Shown here: piece after piece, positions 1-11,885 of the stretch
Position numbering within the stretch: position 1 is the stretch's first letter
How the letters are laid out: the number at the start of each line of letters is the position of its first letter
Assembly (NCBI RefSeq): GCF_932294415.1
Contig: NC_065535.1
Location: forward strand, 68,689,362 to 68,753,361
DNA length: 64,000 nucleotides
DNA from: Quercus robur
Taxonomy: Eukaryota; Streptophyta; Magnoliopsida; Fagales; Fagaceae
Direction of reading: 5' to 3'
Made by a program: the position numbers and the translations under genes
The notes under the pieces: generated by a model
Told to the model about the DNA's origin: nothing
Database searches by the model: none
The model's input: only the letters and a program-made list of their open reading frames with translations

Positions 1-107
1 ATTGCTACGTAAAGGGTTTAAAAAAAAAAAAGTTTATTAATTGCTACTATTTGTTTATGATTATTGAGAAGAATATTAGATTTGAGAATATTGACAGACT
101 TAGAATT

Positions 108-405
108 TGGGTGTGTTTCAATTAAATTTAAACTTTCAAACTATTTTCTTTGATTTTTAAAGTTTCTAAAAACGTGTTATTTAAACCTTATTGTTTCCTA
201 TAGTTTTATTTAAATTAAACCTTATAATTTTTTGTGAGTTTCCTTTAAATCTTAAAGTTTGAATTAAGTTTTATTTAAACTAAATGATGACATGATAGTT
301 AATAGGGTTAACAAAAACAAAATATAAAAAAATGTTTAAAAATGAAACGTACTAGAAACTTTTAAATAATTCATTTTTGAAGTTTGAGGTATAATTGAAA
401 CACAC
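108..405. repeat. Foldback MITE-like element
   Basis: The two ends are inverted copies: the left starts GGTGTGTTTCAATTA and the right ends TAATTGAAACACACC. The inside is AT-rich and non-coding. I could not settle a target duplication, so the superfamily is open. A similar motif (runs of TTAAACCTTA) recurs near 31.9-32.2 kb. Confidence 0.5.
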
Positions 406-528
406 CTAAACACTAGACTCTATGGTTTTAAAAGTAATTTATATTTTTTGGTTTAGAAAAATTATAGTAATTGGAGATATTAGAATTTTATCATTACAAT
501 TTTTAAAGGATAAATATTAGAATTAAAA

Positions 529-715
529 GGGCAATGCTAACGAGTGTCCTAAGGGCACTGGTTAAGAATCTAGTTAAAGAAAATTTTTATGGGAAAAGAA
601 AAAAAAAAACAATTAATGTTTTGACAGTTTTTTTCATTTTCCATAAAAGTGATATTAAAACTTTTTTTAAACGGATTCTTAACCAGTGCCCTAAGAGCAC
701 TCGTTAGCATGACCC
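529..715. mobile_element. Mutator-type MITE, 187 bp
   Basis: The ends are inverted repeats of about 40 bp (AATGCTAACGAGTG on the left, CACTCGTTAGCAT on the right, with the inner match GGCACTGGTTAAGAATC). The flanks are GAATTAAAA (520-528) and AAATTAAAA (716-724), a 9-bp target duplication with one mismatch, which is the length Mutator elements make. No coding capacity. A diverged relative of the interior lies at 52080-52236. Confidence 0.7.
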
Positions 716-753
716 AAATTAAAATTACTATAAAGTTCACTTCTTTGAAAAAG

Positions 754-756
<3 letters not shown>

Positions 757-784
<28 letters not shown>
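757..784. repeat. (TA)n microsatellite
   Basis: An uninterrupted TA run directly precedes the Stowaway element, which itself targets TA. Confidence 0.8.
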
Positions 785-1044
785 CTTCCTCCGTTCCACT
801 TTGTTTGTCTTATTTGAAAAGTCAAACTTTTTAAGGAAACATCATTTATTATCCTGTCTACCTTTTGAAAATGTATAAGTTTCCAAAACTACCTTTAAAT
901 AAATTTATCAAAAAATTGAATTAGTAAATTAATAGGGGTATAATAGGAACATTAGTAAATTAATAACTTTTATTTTTAAAAATAGGACAATATTTTGGGA
1001 CATCCCAAAATGGAATAGAGGACAAACAAAGTGGACGGAGGGAG
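785..1044. mobile_element. Stowaway MITE (Tc1/mariner type), 260 bp
   Basis: The terminal inverted repeats are CTTCCTCCGTTCCACTTTG on the left and CAAAGTGGACGGAGGGAG on the right, the classic Stowaway ends. The element is flanked by TA on both sides (783-784 and 1045-1046). Non-coding; it would need a mariner transposase supplied elsewhere. Confidence 0.88.
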
Positions 1045-1239
1045 TATATATTTTTAGAGAGTTTTAACTTATGACGTCCATTCTGATAACTCTCTATTAT
1101 TAGACCAAGACATCAATCGATTTTTGGTATAGACGGAGATTGAACTCTAAATTTCTTATTTAACCATCAGAGACTTTATCAGTTGAGTTAAATTTACCAG
1201 TCAAAGAAATAGTTAAATGCATCCAATCTAAGTGAATAA

Positions 1240-1758
1240 GGGCATGTTTAGTAGACTGTAACGGTAATTACATAGAAATTAAAATAAGTATTACAAGGAA
1301 TACAAGATGTTGTAATATAATACTTAATATTATTCATTTGTTTAATGACAACACAATAATAGAACCTTGAAGACAATGAAATGAAAACATTTTAAATCAA
1401 ATCTAAGATATATTTTAGGAAATATTTTACTCATATAATTATATATCCTACTTTAAAAAAAAAAAAAAATTGAAAGAGAGATTAGTTAGTTTTTTATGAT
1501 TTTTTATTTTCATAATTGTTAAGTGCATATGAAAAGTTTGTTTATTTGTAAATATATTAATTTTAGAAATTAATACATTTAATAAGAAATAGTTATTACA
1601 ACCCTTTAAAGATGAATAATTATTCCTCATTTTAAAGAATAGCTATTCATAAAAAATAACTATTCCCTTTAATAAAAATATAACCAAACTACTAAATAAC
1701 TAAATCATAGAAATAACTATTACATTACAGTATCTATTACAGTCTACCAAACATACCC
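1240..1758. mobile_element. Tourist-type MITE (PIF/Harbinger), 519 bp
   Basis: The left end GGGCATGTTTAGTAGACTG matches the reverse complement of the right end (CAGTCTACCAAACATACCC). It is flanked by TAA at 1237-1239 and 1759-1761, the 3-bp target duplication of PIF/Harbinger elements. The interior is AT-rich with no gene. Confidence 0.75.
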
Positions 1759-1761
1759 TAA

Positions 1762-4700
1762 TTTCTAAAAATACAATAATTTGAGAAATTATACCTGATT
1801 TTTTTCACTTATTTATTTGGGTAAGAAATTATTTTGTCAAAGTAATTTTCATAAAGCTTTCCAAAGTATGTAATGATCACTGATCACTGATCACAGATCG
1901 GATTTTAGATGAGTAATCAAAATTCAAAATCAACAACTAGGTTGAGCGCAGTATAACATTTTGGATACCATTCGTGTTAATTTTTTCGTTCCGCTTTGTG
2001 AGATAAGATTTGAAAATGGTACCTGAATCCTGAACGATCGAGGTCACTTTTGGGGACGTGGGGACCCACTAAAAGAATACATGGGTTCCTAAAAACAGTG
2101 CCACCTCATCTAGAAACAAGTGTCAAATTCTGATTTTAGGTGCTGAAAAAGACTTGGGCGGTTGGGCCGGTGTTTTGGTGTGTACCTGCGTGGGTAAGGT
2201 ACGTATATACTGTCACACATCTTCACCAAATCTTGTGACAGCCCGAGCCTAATATCACCACAAGGTCCACAACTTGAATCTCAAAGAGTTTCATAAGGAA
2301 AATTAATAGTACATAACATATGTTTACGAAACATAATTAAGTATGATTTTTGATGTACCAATGGCATTTGAGATTAATCATATTTCCGTCCCTTGTAAGA
2401 TTTTGAATTGCCAATAAGGTTTTGAGTTCTAGATCTGATTCTATCAAGTGTGTAACCAAATTATTACGGTAATGTAATGGTTGTATTACATTATTTATTT
2501 ATTAATTTTGTTTTTTGGTAAACTTGTATTACATTATTTCTCTCATATATTTTACCTTTTCAATCTCCATTTGATACTTCTTTTGGAGTTCAACTTCAAC
2601 CTCCTCTTTGATGGAGGGACAAGTCACAAGAGAAAAAAAAAAAAAAAAAAACATAAAGCAGGACGTCTGGTTCACGAGCTCATCTACAAACAAAGTATAA
2701 TAACGTTAGATTAAATGAATAAATTTATCATCTCCTAAAAATTTAAACTTTTGGAAGAATCAGTAATTTAACATATACATTTGTAAATTTATGTTGGCTC
2801 ATGAGCTCAACATAAAAGAGCACCACGTTTGCAAAGTCAACTTCCAAACAAAGTATACATTTATTAAAATTTTCAAACCATATCATTTGCAAATTCATGA
2901 AATGAAAATATATTTATGAGAAGTCTTTAATAGCATGGAATGAAACTTTCTACCATTCGGTTATATTGAATCCTCCGAATTCCCCCTCTCAAAGCATGTG
3001 AAAAGTGGAAACTATAATCAAGTGGAATTTACATGTGATTAGCCCTCTTATAACGTGTGGAAAGTGGAAACTACAATCCTGTGGAATTTACATGTGATTA
3101 GAAGAATGATGCATAAATGGGATGAATGAGATGCCTTCTCCTCAACATCTTTCTCAATACTAATAAATGGAAAATTTGCCTATTTTCCTCTTTCCTGGTG
3201 CTTAAAAATCTTATAGATGGCATGATACACATGATAAGAATCGCTCCAAGAATTCAACTAATCACCCACCTTCAATTTACATGTGATACTGTAATTTTGC
3301 CGGGAGGTAACTCTAGATGAAGTGAATGATTGACAAAATTGTCTTAGGAAATACTAGCTTTGGTCACAAGACAAACTATCAACAAATGCAAATCTTCTGA
3401 ATCGCCAAGCTAGCATTTCTTGGTTTTAAAAACCAAACCAGAACTGCAATCCAGCCACAAGTCCGGTTTTTTTCAAAACCCAAAAAAACTAGGAAAAACA
3501 AAAATACGCCGCAAACTGGCCAATCCATCTCTCTTTTCCTTCAATTGTCTCAATAATCATCCAAAGTGGCCAAATCTGCAAGTCATGCTCCTTAGTGCTT
3601 TGGTGTTGGGATGAGCATGTCTTCCTTTGGGCATTTGTTAATAAACTATTTTAGAAAAGTTTTAAATCTTTTGATATCATTTTCATCTATATGTATACTA
3701 CTATTTAAGAGGCTTCCCCTATTTGAGATGAACATTTCGGTGGTTCAAAAATACTCTTTACATGTAACAACTTTAAGTAGTGGAATCAAATAAGTAAAAC
3801 TAAGGGCAATAAAATATTTAAGCAAGTAATTTATTGGTTAAAGAAATTAATGTAATTGCATATTAATTAAGTTGAATTTCTCAATGCTTCAAAAAAATTA
3901 ATATAACCATACATTGATGGTCTAAATAAAGCTATATTGTAGTAGCTTCTACGCGTGCTCAGAAAATCTTTTATTTTTTTAAGTACTTTCCATTCATCAT
4001 AATTTGGGATTACTACATTTTTCAATCACAAAATTACCTATGGGTATGATGAGATTTATGGTATTATTTGTTTGTGTTTAATTTGGATTCTTTAATGTGG
4101 GTAGTGTATAGGAAAATGATTAGTATGAGATAGGATGATAGCCATTTGACTCTTCGTGGTAGGGTCAGATAACTATTATCCTAATTCTAAACTTTTTTTA
4201 ATAGGCACGAAGAAATGGGGAGAGAAAAGCCAAAATTAGGAAGAGAGCGAAAATAAAGTGTATATATCTCAAAAACCAAAAAAGGGGTTGAACTCTAAAC
4301 TAATCTATTTCTATATTCTTCTCACAAATTATGAGGATGGATGAAAAGATGAGATCTTAAAATAACTCTAGCTTTGAATTCAATTGGTTTTTCTAATAAA
4401 GAAAAAAAAAAATTGCAATTTGAAACTGTTTTATACGTTTTGTTAGTCTTAGTTTCTTAAAGTTAAGCTCCATCCAAAAAAAAAAAATCTCTATCATGGT
4501 AGATGACTAAAAAAATAAAAATAAAAAATAAACTCCTTCGTGTTAAAAAAAAAAAAAAAAGTTTACATGAGTATAAATGGCAAGCTCAATTTGACCAGTA
4601 TTTCAATGAGCAAACTCTGAAGAAAAAGTAGTTTTGATTTGTAGTTCATCCATATTGCATTATAAAATCAAAATGGTATTGAAAAGTATAAATAATCTTT

Positions 4701-4922
4701 CAAACTTTTTCTTCTTCTAATTTTAGATATATAATTAGATATATGATTGGGTTTTTTAATTTTTATGATTTATTTATATTGGACTTCTCATAATTAATTT
4801 GCATTGAATTAACTCATTTGACATAAAAATTTAAAATTTTATATGAGAGGTTAGATAAGACACATGACACAAAATTAGATTCTAATTGAAATCCAATTTT
4901 GATTCTAATTATATTTTTTCAG

Positions 4923-4990
<68 letters not shown>

Positions 4991-6113
4991 GATTTGTATT
5001 TGTCAACATAATTATACAATATAAATCATTACAAGTCTTAAAATATAAATATTGTCAAGTCATTACTCATTATTACTAACTAGCATGTAACTCTATGCAT
5101 ATGCATAGACACACTTAAAAATATACAATAAGATGCATAATATAATTCCTAAATATATAATTTAAATACTATTGATAGTCATTTTTATATTTTGTTAACT
5201 CTTTAAAAAAATTTGTAAGAATATTATTAGGTATAAAATGTAAATTTTCCATATTTTTTTTTTAATTATTGTGAAACGTACTTTTAATTTTACGATTTAT
5301 TTATTCTAAACTCTTTGGTTTTTGTACTTAATAAATCACTTAGATGAATATTTATGATGTAGTCTCACGTTTAATTCTAAAATTAAGAAATAAAACTTTT
5401 TAAGAATAAATAATTTAGGACACATGGTGCAAAATTAAAACACTAATTTAGAATTCTAATTTGAGTTTCTCTCAGTTTCACCTATTATTATTTTTATTAT
5501 TTTTATTATATATATATAGAGAGAGATTTATATAATATATATACATATATATATTAATTAATTATAAAATTATTACATTTTAAACCTCAAAACCTCCAAC
5601 CTCTCATTTTTTTTTTTCGGTTCCGAGAACAAATTGGCTTTTAAAGCCATGAATGCCAACGAATTTGTGCCACATATGTTTCATTGATATCCCACATTCA
5701 ACAAAAATCAATACCATTCAACCAAAAAAAAAAAAAAAAACCAAAGCCACCAAATCTCTTGGGAAGATATATCGAATCTCATGCTTTCATGAAAGTACTA
5801 TGATACTAGTATTGTTACTTGTTAGTACTCCACCATAAACTTCTAAACATATAGTCAAGTTATAAGCAAAACAAATGTTCTTAGGAATGAGAATGGTGGA
5901 CATACTGCATGATGAAACTGTTGAAACCACAGCTCTAAGTAGAGTGGACCGAGTTGCTTGGGATAGAGGATACATGATAGAGGCTTTGACTTCCAGTTTT
6001 GCAATTTGTTTTCCACTTTTTGGGGAATGTCTTTGTATGATAAGAAATGAGAATGATGCTTTGGCTTGAAGAATAGCGATCCGAAGTAGTCGGCATTTGC
6101 AGGGTCTGTTTTA
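1762..6113. other. AT-rich intergenic stretch without a recognisable gene
   Basis: No coding similarity or splice structure found. It holds a duplicated piece of about 60 bp near 2993-3102 (GTGGAAACTA and GTGGAATTTACATGTGATTAG occur twice), poly-A runs, and the compound microsatellite at 4925-4990. Small open frames here (for example 3126-3320 and 5875-6069) resemble no family I know. Confidence 0.6.
4925..4990. repeat. Compound (CT)n(AT)n microsatellite
   Basis: About 20 CT units run directly into about 12 AT units. A shorter AT/GA tract follows at 5507-5550. Confidence 0.9.
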
Positions 6114-7508
6114 GTGCCTGTTTGTTTCAGCTTTTAGAAGCTGAAATGCACGTTTTGAAGAAAGCTGGAGCTGGAAACGCGTTTGGTTTAACTAAAACGC
6201 GCTTTTGCATTATGGAGCTCTGGAGGTCCATAAACAAAAAGTCCATGTGCGATTCTGAACTATCCATTGGGCTTTTCCTTCAATTACCAAATTACCCTTG
6301 ATAAAAAGTCCTCAGTTCTCACACCTGTCCCTCATTCCTCTCATCTCATCTCTCTGCTCTCCCAACAAATTTCCAAATCCAAACACAAAAAAATCTATAA
6401 CAAATTCCCAAATCAGCTAAGGAAAAAAAAAAAAATCAATCCCTTGCAAATTAGGATTCCTCAAAATGCAAAACAAAAAAACATCAGAATATAGCAAAAT
6501 GATAGAATTACAAGACGAAATTGAAGGCGAATGCGTCAACAACACCGACTTCTACTTTGATCAAATCGGCGAACCCCTCCCAATCAAACCCTCCGACTCC
6601 AACTCTGACTCCGACTCCAACCCCATTTTCGATCTCCAAGCCCTTCCCTCTTAGCCACTCGCCGTCTCCGAACTCCACCGCCTCATCTTCGTCGCACACT
6701 CTGATGGATTCTACGTCGCCAGAACCAAGGACGCTATCAATTTCGCCAAGAACCAACAGACGAGGTGCTAAGAGGAAAAAAAAAAAGAGAGAGAGAGGAA
6801 GAAGGAGAGCTCTAGAACGTTCTGGAGTTTGGAGGAATGACAGGGAAAAAAAAGGAGGAAAGAAGGATAAAAAAGAAAAGAGTAAGGGTACATGTGTGGA
6901 GGAGAAAAAAAGAGGGAAAAAAAAAAGGAAAAAAAAAAAAAAGAGAAAGAAATGCCGTGTGTGGAGGATAAAAAAAGAAGGGAAAAAAAAGAAAAAAGAA
7001 GAAGAAAATGTTTTCACAATAAATTTTAAGGGGTAGGTTATTATTAGCTAATATTGGTGAGAAAAAAATAATTTTTTTAGAAAGAGAAAAAAATAATTTT
7101 AATAGTATGTTAAAATTAAAATCAGTATCAATTTTTATCACAATATTTTCACAATACTTTCACAATAAATCTTAAGTAGTAAGTTATTATTAGCTAATAT
7201 TAGTGAGAAAAAAATAATTATTTTAGAAATAGAAAAATTGATTTAAGTATGATGAAGTAGTTGATTTAAGTACGAAACAAACTCACATAAAAAATAAAAA
7301 TAAAATAAAATAAAAGTATGAAATAAACTCCCTTATATATACATTGTCCTTTTTGGTAATTTATCCCTCAAATTGCCACTTTTATAAGTGCTAGCCAAAC
7401 ACTCAGTTTTTTCAAAAATCACTTTTTAACAGTTTTTACCAAACACTCAACTTTTTGAAAATGCACTTTTTCATTATGCACTTTTACAAAAAGCTGAACC
7501 AAACTCAC
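6114..7508 (+). mobile_element. Pack-type TIR element carrying a NUP214 fragment
   Basis: The left end (GTGCCTGTTTGTTTCAGCTT) and the reverse complement of the right end (GTGAGTTTGGTTCAGCTTTT) are imperfect inverted repeats of about 20 bp, and both inner flanks hold AAGTGCATTTTC-like sequence. Inside lie a leader-like region, a NUP214-like coding piece (separate entry), purine-rich sequence (6780-7015) and a block repeated at 7018-7076 and 7147-7210 (GGTTATTATTAGCTAATATT-like). No target duplication was found, so the superfamily (hAT or Harbinger) is unsettled. Confidence 0.55.
6499..6765 (+). pseudogene. Captured NUP214 N-terminal fragment
   Basis: The frame from ATG 6499 reads MIELQDEIEGE, then FYFDQIGEPLPI, a Ser/Asp-rich stretch, and FDLQALPS. 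An in-frame TAG follows, and the same frame continues [19 protein letters not shown] and [12 protein letters not shown]. This matches what I remember of the start of plant NUP214, a nuclear-pore beta-propeller protein (EIEG..., F..IGE, PSQPLAVSE, VFVAHS.GF...RTKD). The stop stands where the family has Gln (CAG to TAG). Only the first ~90 codons are present; downstream sequence is low-complexity. It sits inside a TIR element, so it is a transduplicated piece rather than a decayed local gene. The identity is from memory. Confidence 0.62.
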
Positions 7509-9035
7509 CCAAAATCAAATAGGATAGTTATTTTATTCTAAGGATAACAAACCTTGGATTTTGATTTTGTGCTCGATCAGAACCCTAAAAGTTTTAATAC
7601 CTAAAACTTGCTTTGTGTTAAATTACTGATTTTCCTAAAAGTTTAAACTCTTAAAAAATGATAAATTTATTCATTTAATCTAACACTATGTATTGGAGAA
7701 TAATTCTAAAGATTAGCCATCTTTTCATGAAAATTGTTTGCATAAAGAATAAAGATTACCAATGGAGAGAATGTTAAAACCTTGGGGGTTGCCTTCAGGC
7801 CCAATCAGATTTCAAAGCCAAATGGCCCAAAACCAAAAAAAAAAAAAATCATTGCTATGGGTTAAAGACTTTATAAGATCATATTCTCCCCAATGGGCCA
7901 GGGATAAAGTTTCCTCTCTTTTTTACCCTTATATGCTATTAATACAGGATTTCTTAACATCTTTAAAACAGAAATGGAGTATTCTCTAAATCTGCTTATT
8001 TAGCACACCAAAATGACAGGCTATCCTAAGAGTCAGTTCCTCGGTTTAAAAATATAATAAAACAATTAAAAAAATTCACAATAATTTAACAAGCTCACAA
8101 CATATAATATGAATTTTTTACTTATCATTTCAATGCTTTCATATGAATAATTACAGATCATATGTGAATAAATTTAAAATAGTAAAAATAATAAGATAAA
8201 TATATCAATTTGGTTGAGTCACAACTATCTCACTTTTTTTAAGGTGTTTTGCTTCATCACAGGAGAAAATTCATCATACTGCTCAACTAATGCAGTAGAT
8301 TCAATAGCGCGTTGACCCCATGATAAAACACCCTAACTACATATGTTGTAAGCGCCATTGGCCTACACCACACCATAGAGCAAAACCTCGATCCAAAATG
8401 ACCCTTCTTTACCCACAAAATCATGTAACAAAATTCTCTTCATTTCACTGGAAGTTGAGAGAGTCCATTTCATGGTTGTTTTTATTAATTTTCAGGATCT
8501 AAAAATATACAACATGCCATATCATTTAAAATTTTAAATGATATAGCAATTGATAGATATTTAGATTTATAATTTTAATTTGAGTCATAATATGGACTCA
8601 TTTTAATTAAAGATTCTAATACCAAAAGAAATATATATATATATATATATAAATAAATGTTTGTTCTATACTCACAAGAATTTCTAAGTAGGAATCTTAA
8701 GGGTGGTGATACTTTTTTTTTTTTAGTGTTAGAATACATATGATTCAATCAGAATAAAAATAAATAAATTATAAAGATAATGGGGTTGGTGGGATATAAA
8801 ATTTTTGATGAGGGTATTCATAATACTTTTGTAATAAACAAATTTTGAACCTATTTACTTTTTTATATATATTAAAATACACAAACACCAACCTAGCTAG
8901 CTCTCTTTCTTTCATATCTTGAGTGCAATGAGTGGAAAAAGCTATGGAAGTGGTCTAAAAATATTTTGGGACATTCTTCCCACCAGAAGTGGTCTAAAAA
9001 ACTTTAAATGCCATATTCCCAATAGATGATACCTC
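7509..9035. other. AT-rich intergenic stretch, nothing recognised
   Basis: No gene, TIR pair or tandem array seen. Contains a short AT microsatellite (about 8631-8651) and scattered poly-A/T. Confidence 0.55.
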
Positions 9036-9690
9036 TTACACTCTTTGCCAAGAAGTAGATGAATCTAGCTTGCATATATTCATTTTCTGCCCCTTTGCTA
9101 GGATTGTTTGGCCATATTCCCCCATGGCAGCTAAGAATTGACTCTACCTCTCGACTTACCCTTCTAATTCAGGTCTTGCTAAATGCAAATAATTCTTTGG
9201 GAATTGACAAAGAAGATGAAAAAGCTTTCATCTTGTTTGTTGCAATTTGTTGTGATATTGGACATGGAGACTCACCAAAATCCCCCATAGAGGTGTCCAA
9301 CGAAATTTCCAAATCTTTTTCTTTCTCACAAACAAGCATGGGAAGCCAAATTACTCACAACGTATGATCCCATCTACCTCCTTGCTTTACTAAAATTAAT
9401 TTTGATGCAGGCATAAGAGATAAGACCTTCTAATGTAAGTTTAGCTGCTGTTGCTTGCAGACCATATTGGCAACATTATCCCTGCATGAAAGGCTAAGGA
9501 GCTCCCGGGTGACGTGTTATGTATTGAAGCCAAAGCAGCAGCACTAGCTATCACCAAAACCAATATCATTTTGGACATGGATGCCTTAAATGTTCTTAAC
9601 CCTATCCATTGCTATATATATATGGTCCTCTTTCTAATCTTCAAGGAAGGAGAAAAAGCTTGTAGGTGTGTGCAAATTCATAACGTGATT
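9036..9690 (+). pseudogene. LINE (L1-type) 3' remnant: reverse-transcriptase zinc motif and RNase H
   Basis: Reading across frames, the sequence gives DESSLHIFIFCPFARIVWP, the zf-RVT signature that follows plant L1 reverse transcriptases. Next come INFDAGIRD (first RNase H Asp strand), then CIEAKAAALAITKTNIIL (the Glu helix) and LDMDALNVLNPI (second Asp strand). The order and spacing fit the C-terminal RNase H of plant L1 ORF2. Several stops and frame changes separate the pieces, so it is dead. The 5' part of the LINE is absent. Confidence 0.65.
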
Positions 9691-9777
9691 TTTGGCATTT
9701 CTTAAAACACGTTTCCATTATAAACACAATGTCAACACACGTGAATTTCGCGATATTAGAGTTCTAATTATCGTGGG

Positions 9778-10676
9778 CATAGTTGTCAAAACGTGAATCA
9801 TATCGTGAATAGATTTTTAATTTTTTCATATCATGTATCATATAGTATCGTGTATTGTAAAATACATAAACACTTAATAAAATTTATAAAAAATTATAAA
9901 TATACATATATAAATGGTAAATTCATTATAAATTTTGAATATATTTAACTAATTTATTCATCACTTATGTAATAATATTTAACAAGCTAACTAAATAAAT
10001 CAAACTAGCATTTGTTCATAATATACACATTCAAATTACTTAAATTTAAAAGTGATAATATATTACAAATGACCCAAAAATAATAATTTATTTTCATCAT
10101 ATTTATCAAATTACCTAGTCAACCCCATCTAAGTCAACGCTATCATCATGTTTATAATTTTGCAAATTTATTTCTTTATTAAATTTTTCTTTATCGTCAT
10201 TCGTCATTAACATTTACTATCTCTTCTTGTTCTTTTTATTTTAATAATTTTTTTTTTTGGCATTCTAGTTTCTTGGACTTGTAACAATAATGATAAAAAA
10301 AATTAAAATAAAATTTTAAATATTAAAGTAAAAGATAAGTGTGTACTGTGTAGTCCAATTATAGGAGAGAGGGGAAAAAACTTATAAATATGTTATTTTA
10401 ATAGGCAAAATTAAGTAAACTAATAATTGTGTGTTAAAAACAAGTCTAACAACTTATTAGATTCAAATAAAAATACAAATTTTAACAAAAAAATCTTATT
10501 TTAAAGCATTTGTCTATGTATTGTACGATACGTATAATTTTACAATACGATACGATTCATATGATACGCATACTGTATCGTACGATTTATGAGCACTTAC
10601 GATACGCCGATACGATACAGAACTTTTTATACACGATACGATACGTATCGCGTATCGTACGATACTGACAACTATG
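9778..10676. mobile_element. hAT-type non-autonomous element, 899 bp, GATACG-rich
   Basis: The ends are CATAGTTGTCA and TGACAACTATG, an 11-bp perfect inverted repeat. Flanks are ATCGTGGG (9770-9777) and ATCGTGGA (10677-10684), an 8-bp target duplication with one mismatch, as hAT elements make. The left and right subterminal regions are full of CGTGAATCATATCGTG and CGATACGATACG motifs, a possible array of transposase binding sites. No coding capacity. Confidence 0.72.
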
Positions 10677-10684
10677 ATCGTGGA

Positions 10685-11616
10685 GACAAAAGAATTCAAA
10701 GAGATGGCACTCTTGTTCTCTTTCTCATAAGGCAAAGCACCATAAATATTCGATACACCATTTCAAATCTTAAGAATGGACTTTTGCATCGCTTTCTAGT
10801 TTCTAAGGACCACTTTTGCAGATTAGGAATTTTTTTTCTTTACCAAAACAAAAGTAGTCACTGATTTTGTAGCATAACATCATTAACTTCGTAGTAGCGT
10901 ACGGCTTAGGAAAAAGTAATAGAATGGCTTTAGAATTAATACAAACACAATCGTATGTTGAGTTGATAAATTGTGATTATTATAACATTACTTTTGCTGA
11001 AACAATCACTAATATTGTTTTTAATTTACTGGAATCACAATATGCTAATTTAATAGTTGTCAAAAACATTGTGAAATTTATTATGTATTTAAACTCATTA
11101 TTAAGATTAGTCCTAAGGAGGTTGTTTGCTTTCATACAAATAAAATGTATTTAGTAGCCAATGGCCTTAATGTTTAATAGGATTACTTGTTCTCCTTTAT
11201 CATGGGAACCAAAATTTGAATTCTTCCTCATTGATGTAACACGCGCGCGCGCACACATACACACACAAAAAAAACCAACAATAACGTGTTTAGTATTTCT
11301 AACTTAGTAGATCATGTAATAAGTGAAATAGCGTCTAAATATCCCATTTGATTTTAGTTTATTTGATTATTTGAGCCCAAAACTATGTTCTTTTAGAGTT
11401 TTAAAGATCTATATTAAGATTAAGAGAGATAATTTTTTGGTGATTAATCTTTAAATGATCTAAAATATTCTCACACGTTAATCACAATAATTTGAAAAAG
11501 AAAAACTTTAAATATAAAAATAATGTATTCCAAATTTAAAACACAATATAAAGCTATAAACTAAATAACTATTAAAAGAACTAGCTATATAGTATGTTCA
11601 AGAACTCACATTTTTT
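10685..11616. other. AT-rich stretch, nothing recognised
   Basis: Short open frames only, none like a known family. A CG/CA dinucleotide tract lies at 11241-11267. Confidence 0.5.
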
Positions 11617-11885
11617 ACCACCGCACACCCTTGGTACGATGGTCACTTCACAAGAATAAGTGCTTGTGGGGTGTGAGGGGTAAGGGCCGGGGTTCAAGTC
11701 TCCAGGAGGGAGCTTCACACACATATACACTTAGATTAGGTTAAAGTAGATATTGGTCTAGCCTAATCTAAGTGTATATGTGTGTGAAGCTCCCTCCTAG
11801 AGATTTGAACCCCGGCCCTTTCCCCCCACACCCCACAAGCATACATACTTGTGGAGTGACCACTGCACCAAGGGTGTGTGGTGGT
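11617..11885. repeat. Inverted pair of tRNA-derived SINEs (palindrome)
   Basis: The + copy (11617 to about 11750) starts ACCACCGCACACCCTTGG, has an A-box-like TGGTACGATGG and a B-box-like GGTTCAAGTCTCC (11691-11703), and ends CACTTAGATTAGG. From about 11757 to 11885 the same sequence runs in reverse complement. The two copies meet tail to tail and could form a hairpin of roughly 130-bp arms. A third copy on the minus strand at 51907-52025 shows this is a dispersed family. RNA polymerase III boxes support a SINE; the family name is not known to me. Confidence 0.68.

Noticed and set aside
5875-6069. 64-codon frame with RNEND near the end, considered as a LINE RNase H relic
   Set aside because: The resemblance is limited to one short motif, with no catalytic spacing.
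6508-7141. Long open frames on both strands (Lys/Arg-rich one way, Phe/Leu-rich the other)
   Set aside because: They arise from the purine-rich low-complexity tract at 6780-7015; only the NUP214-like part at 6499-6765 looks like real protein.
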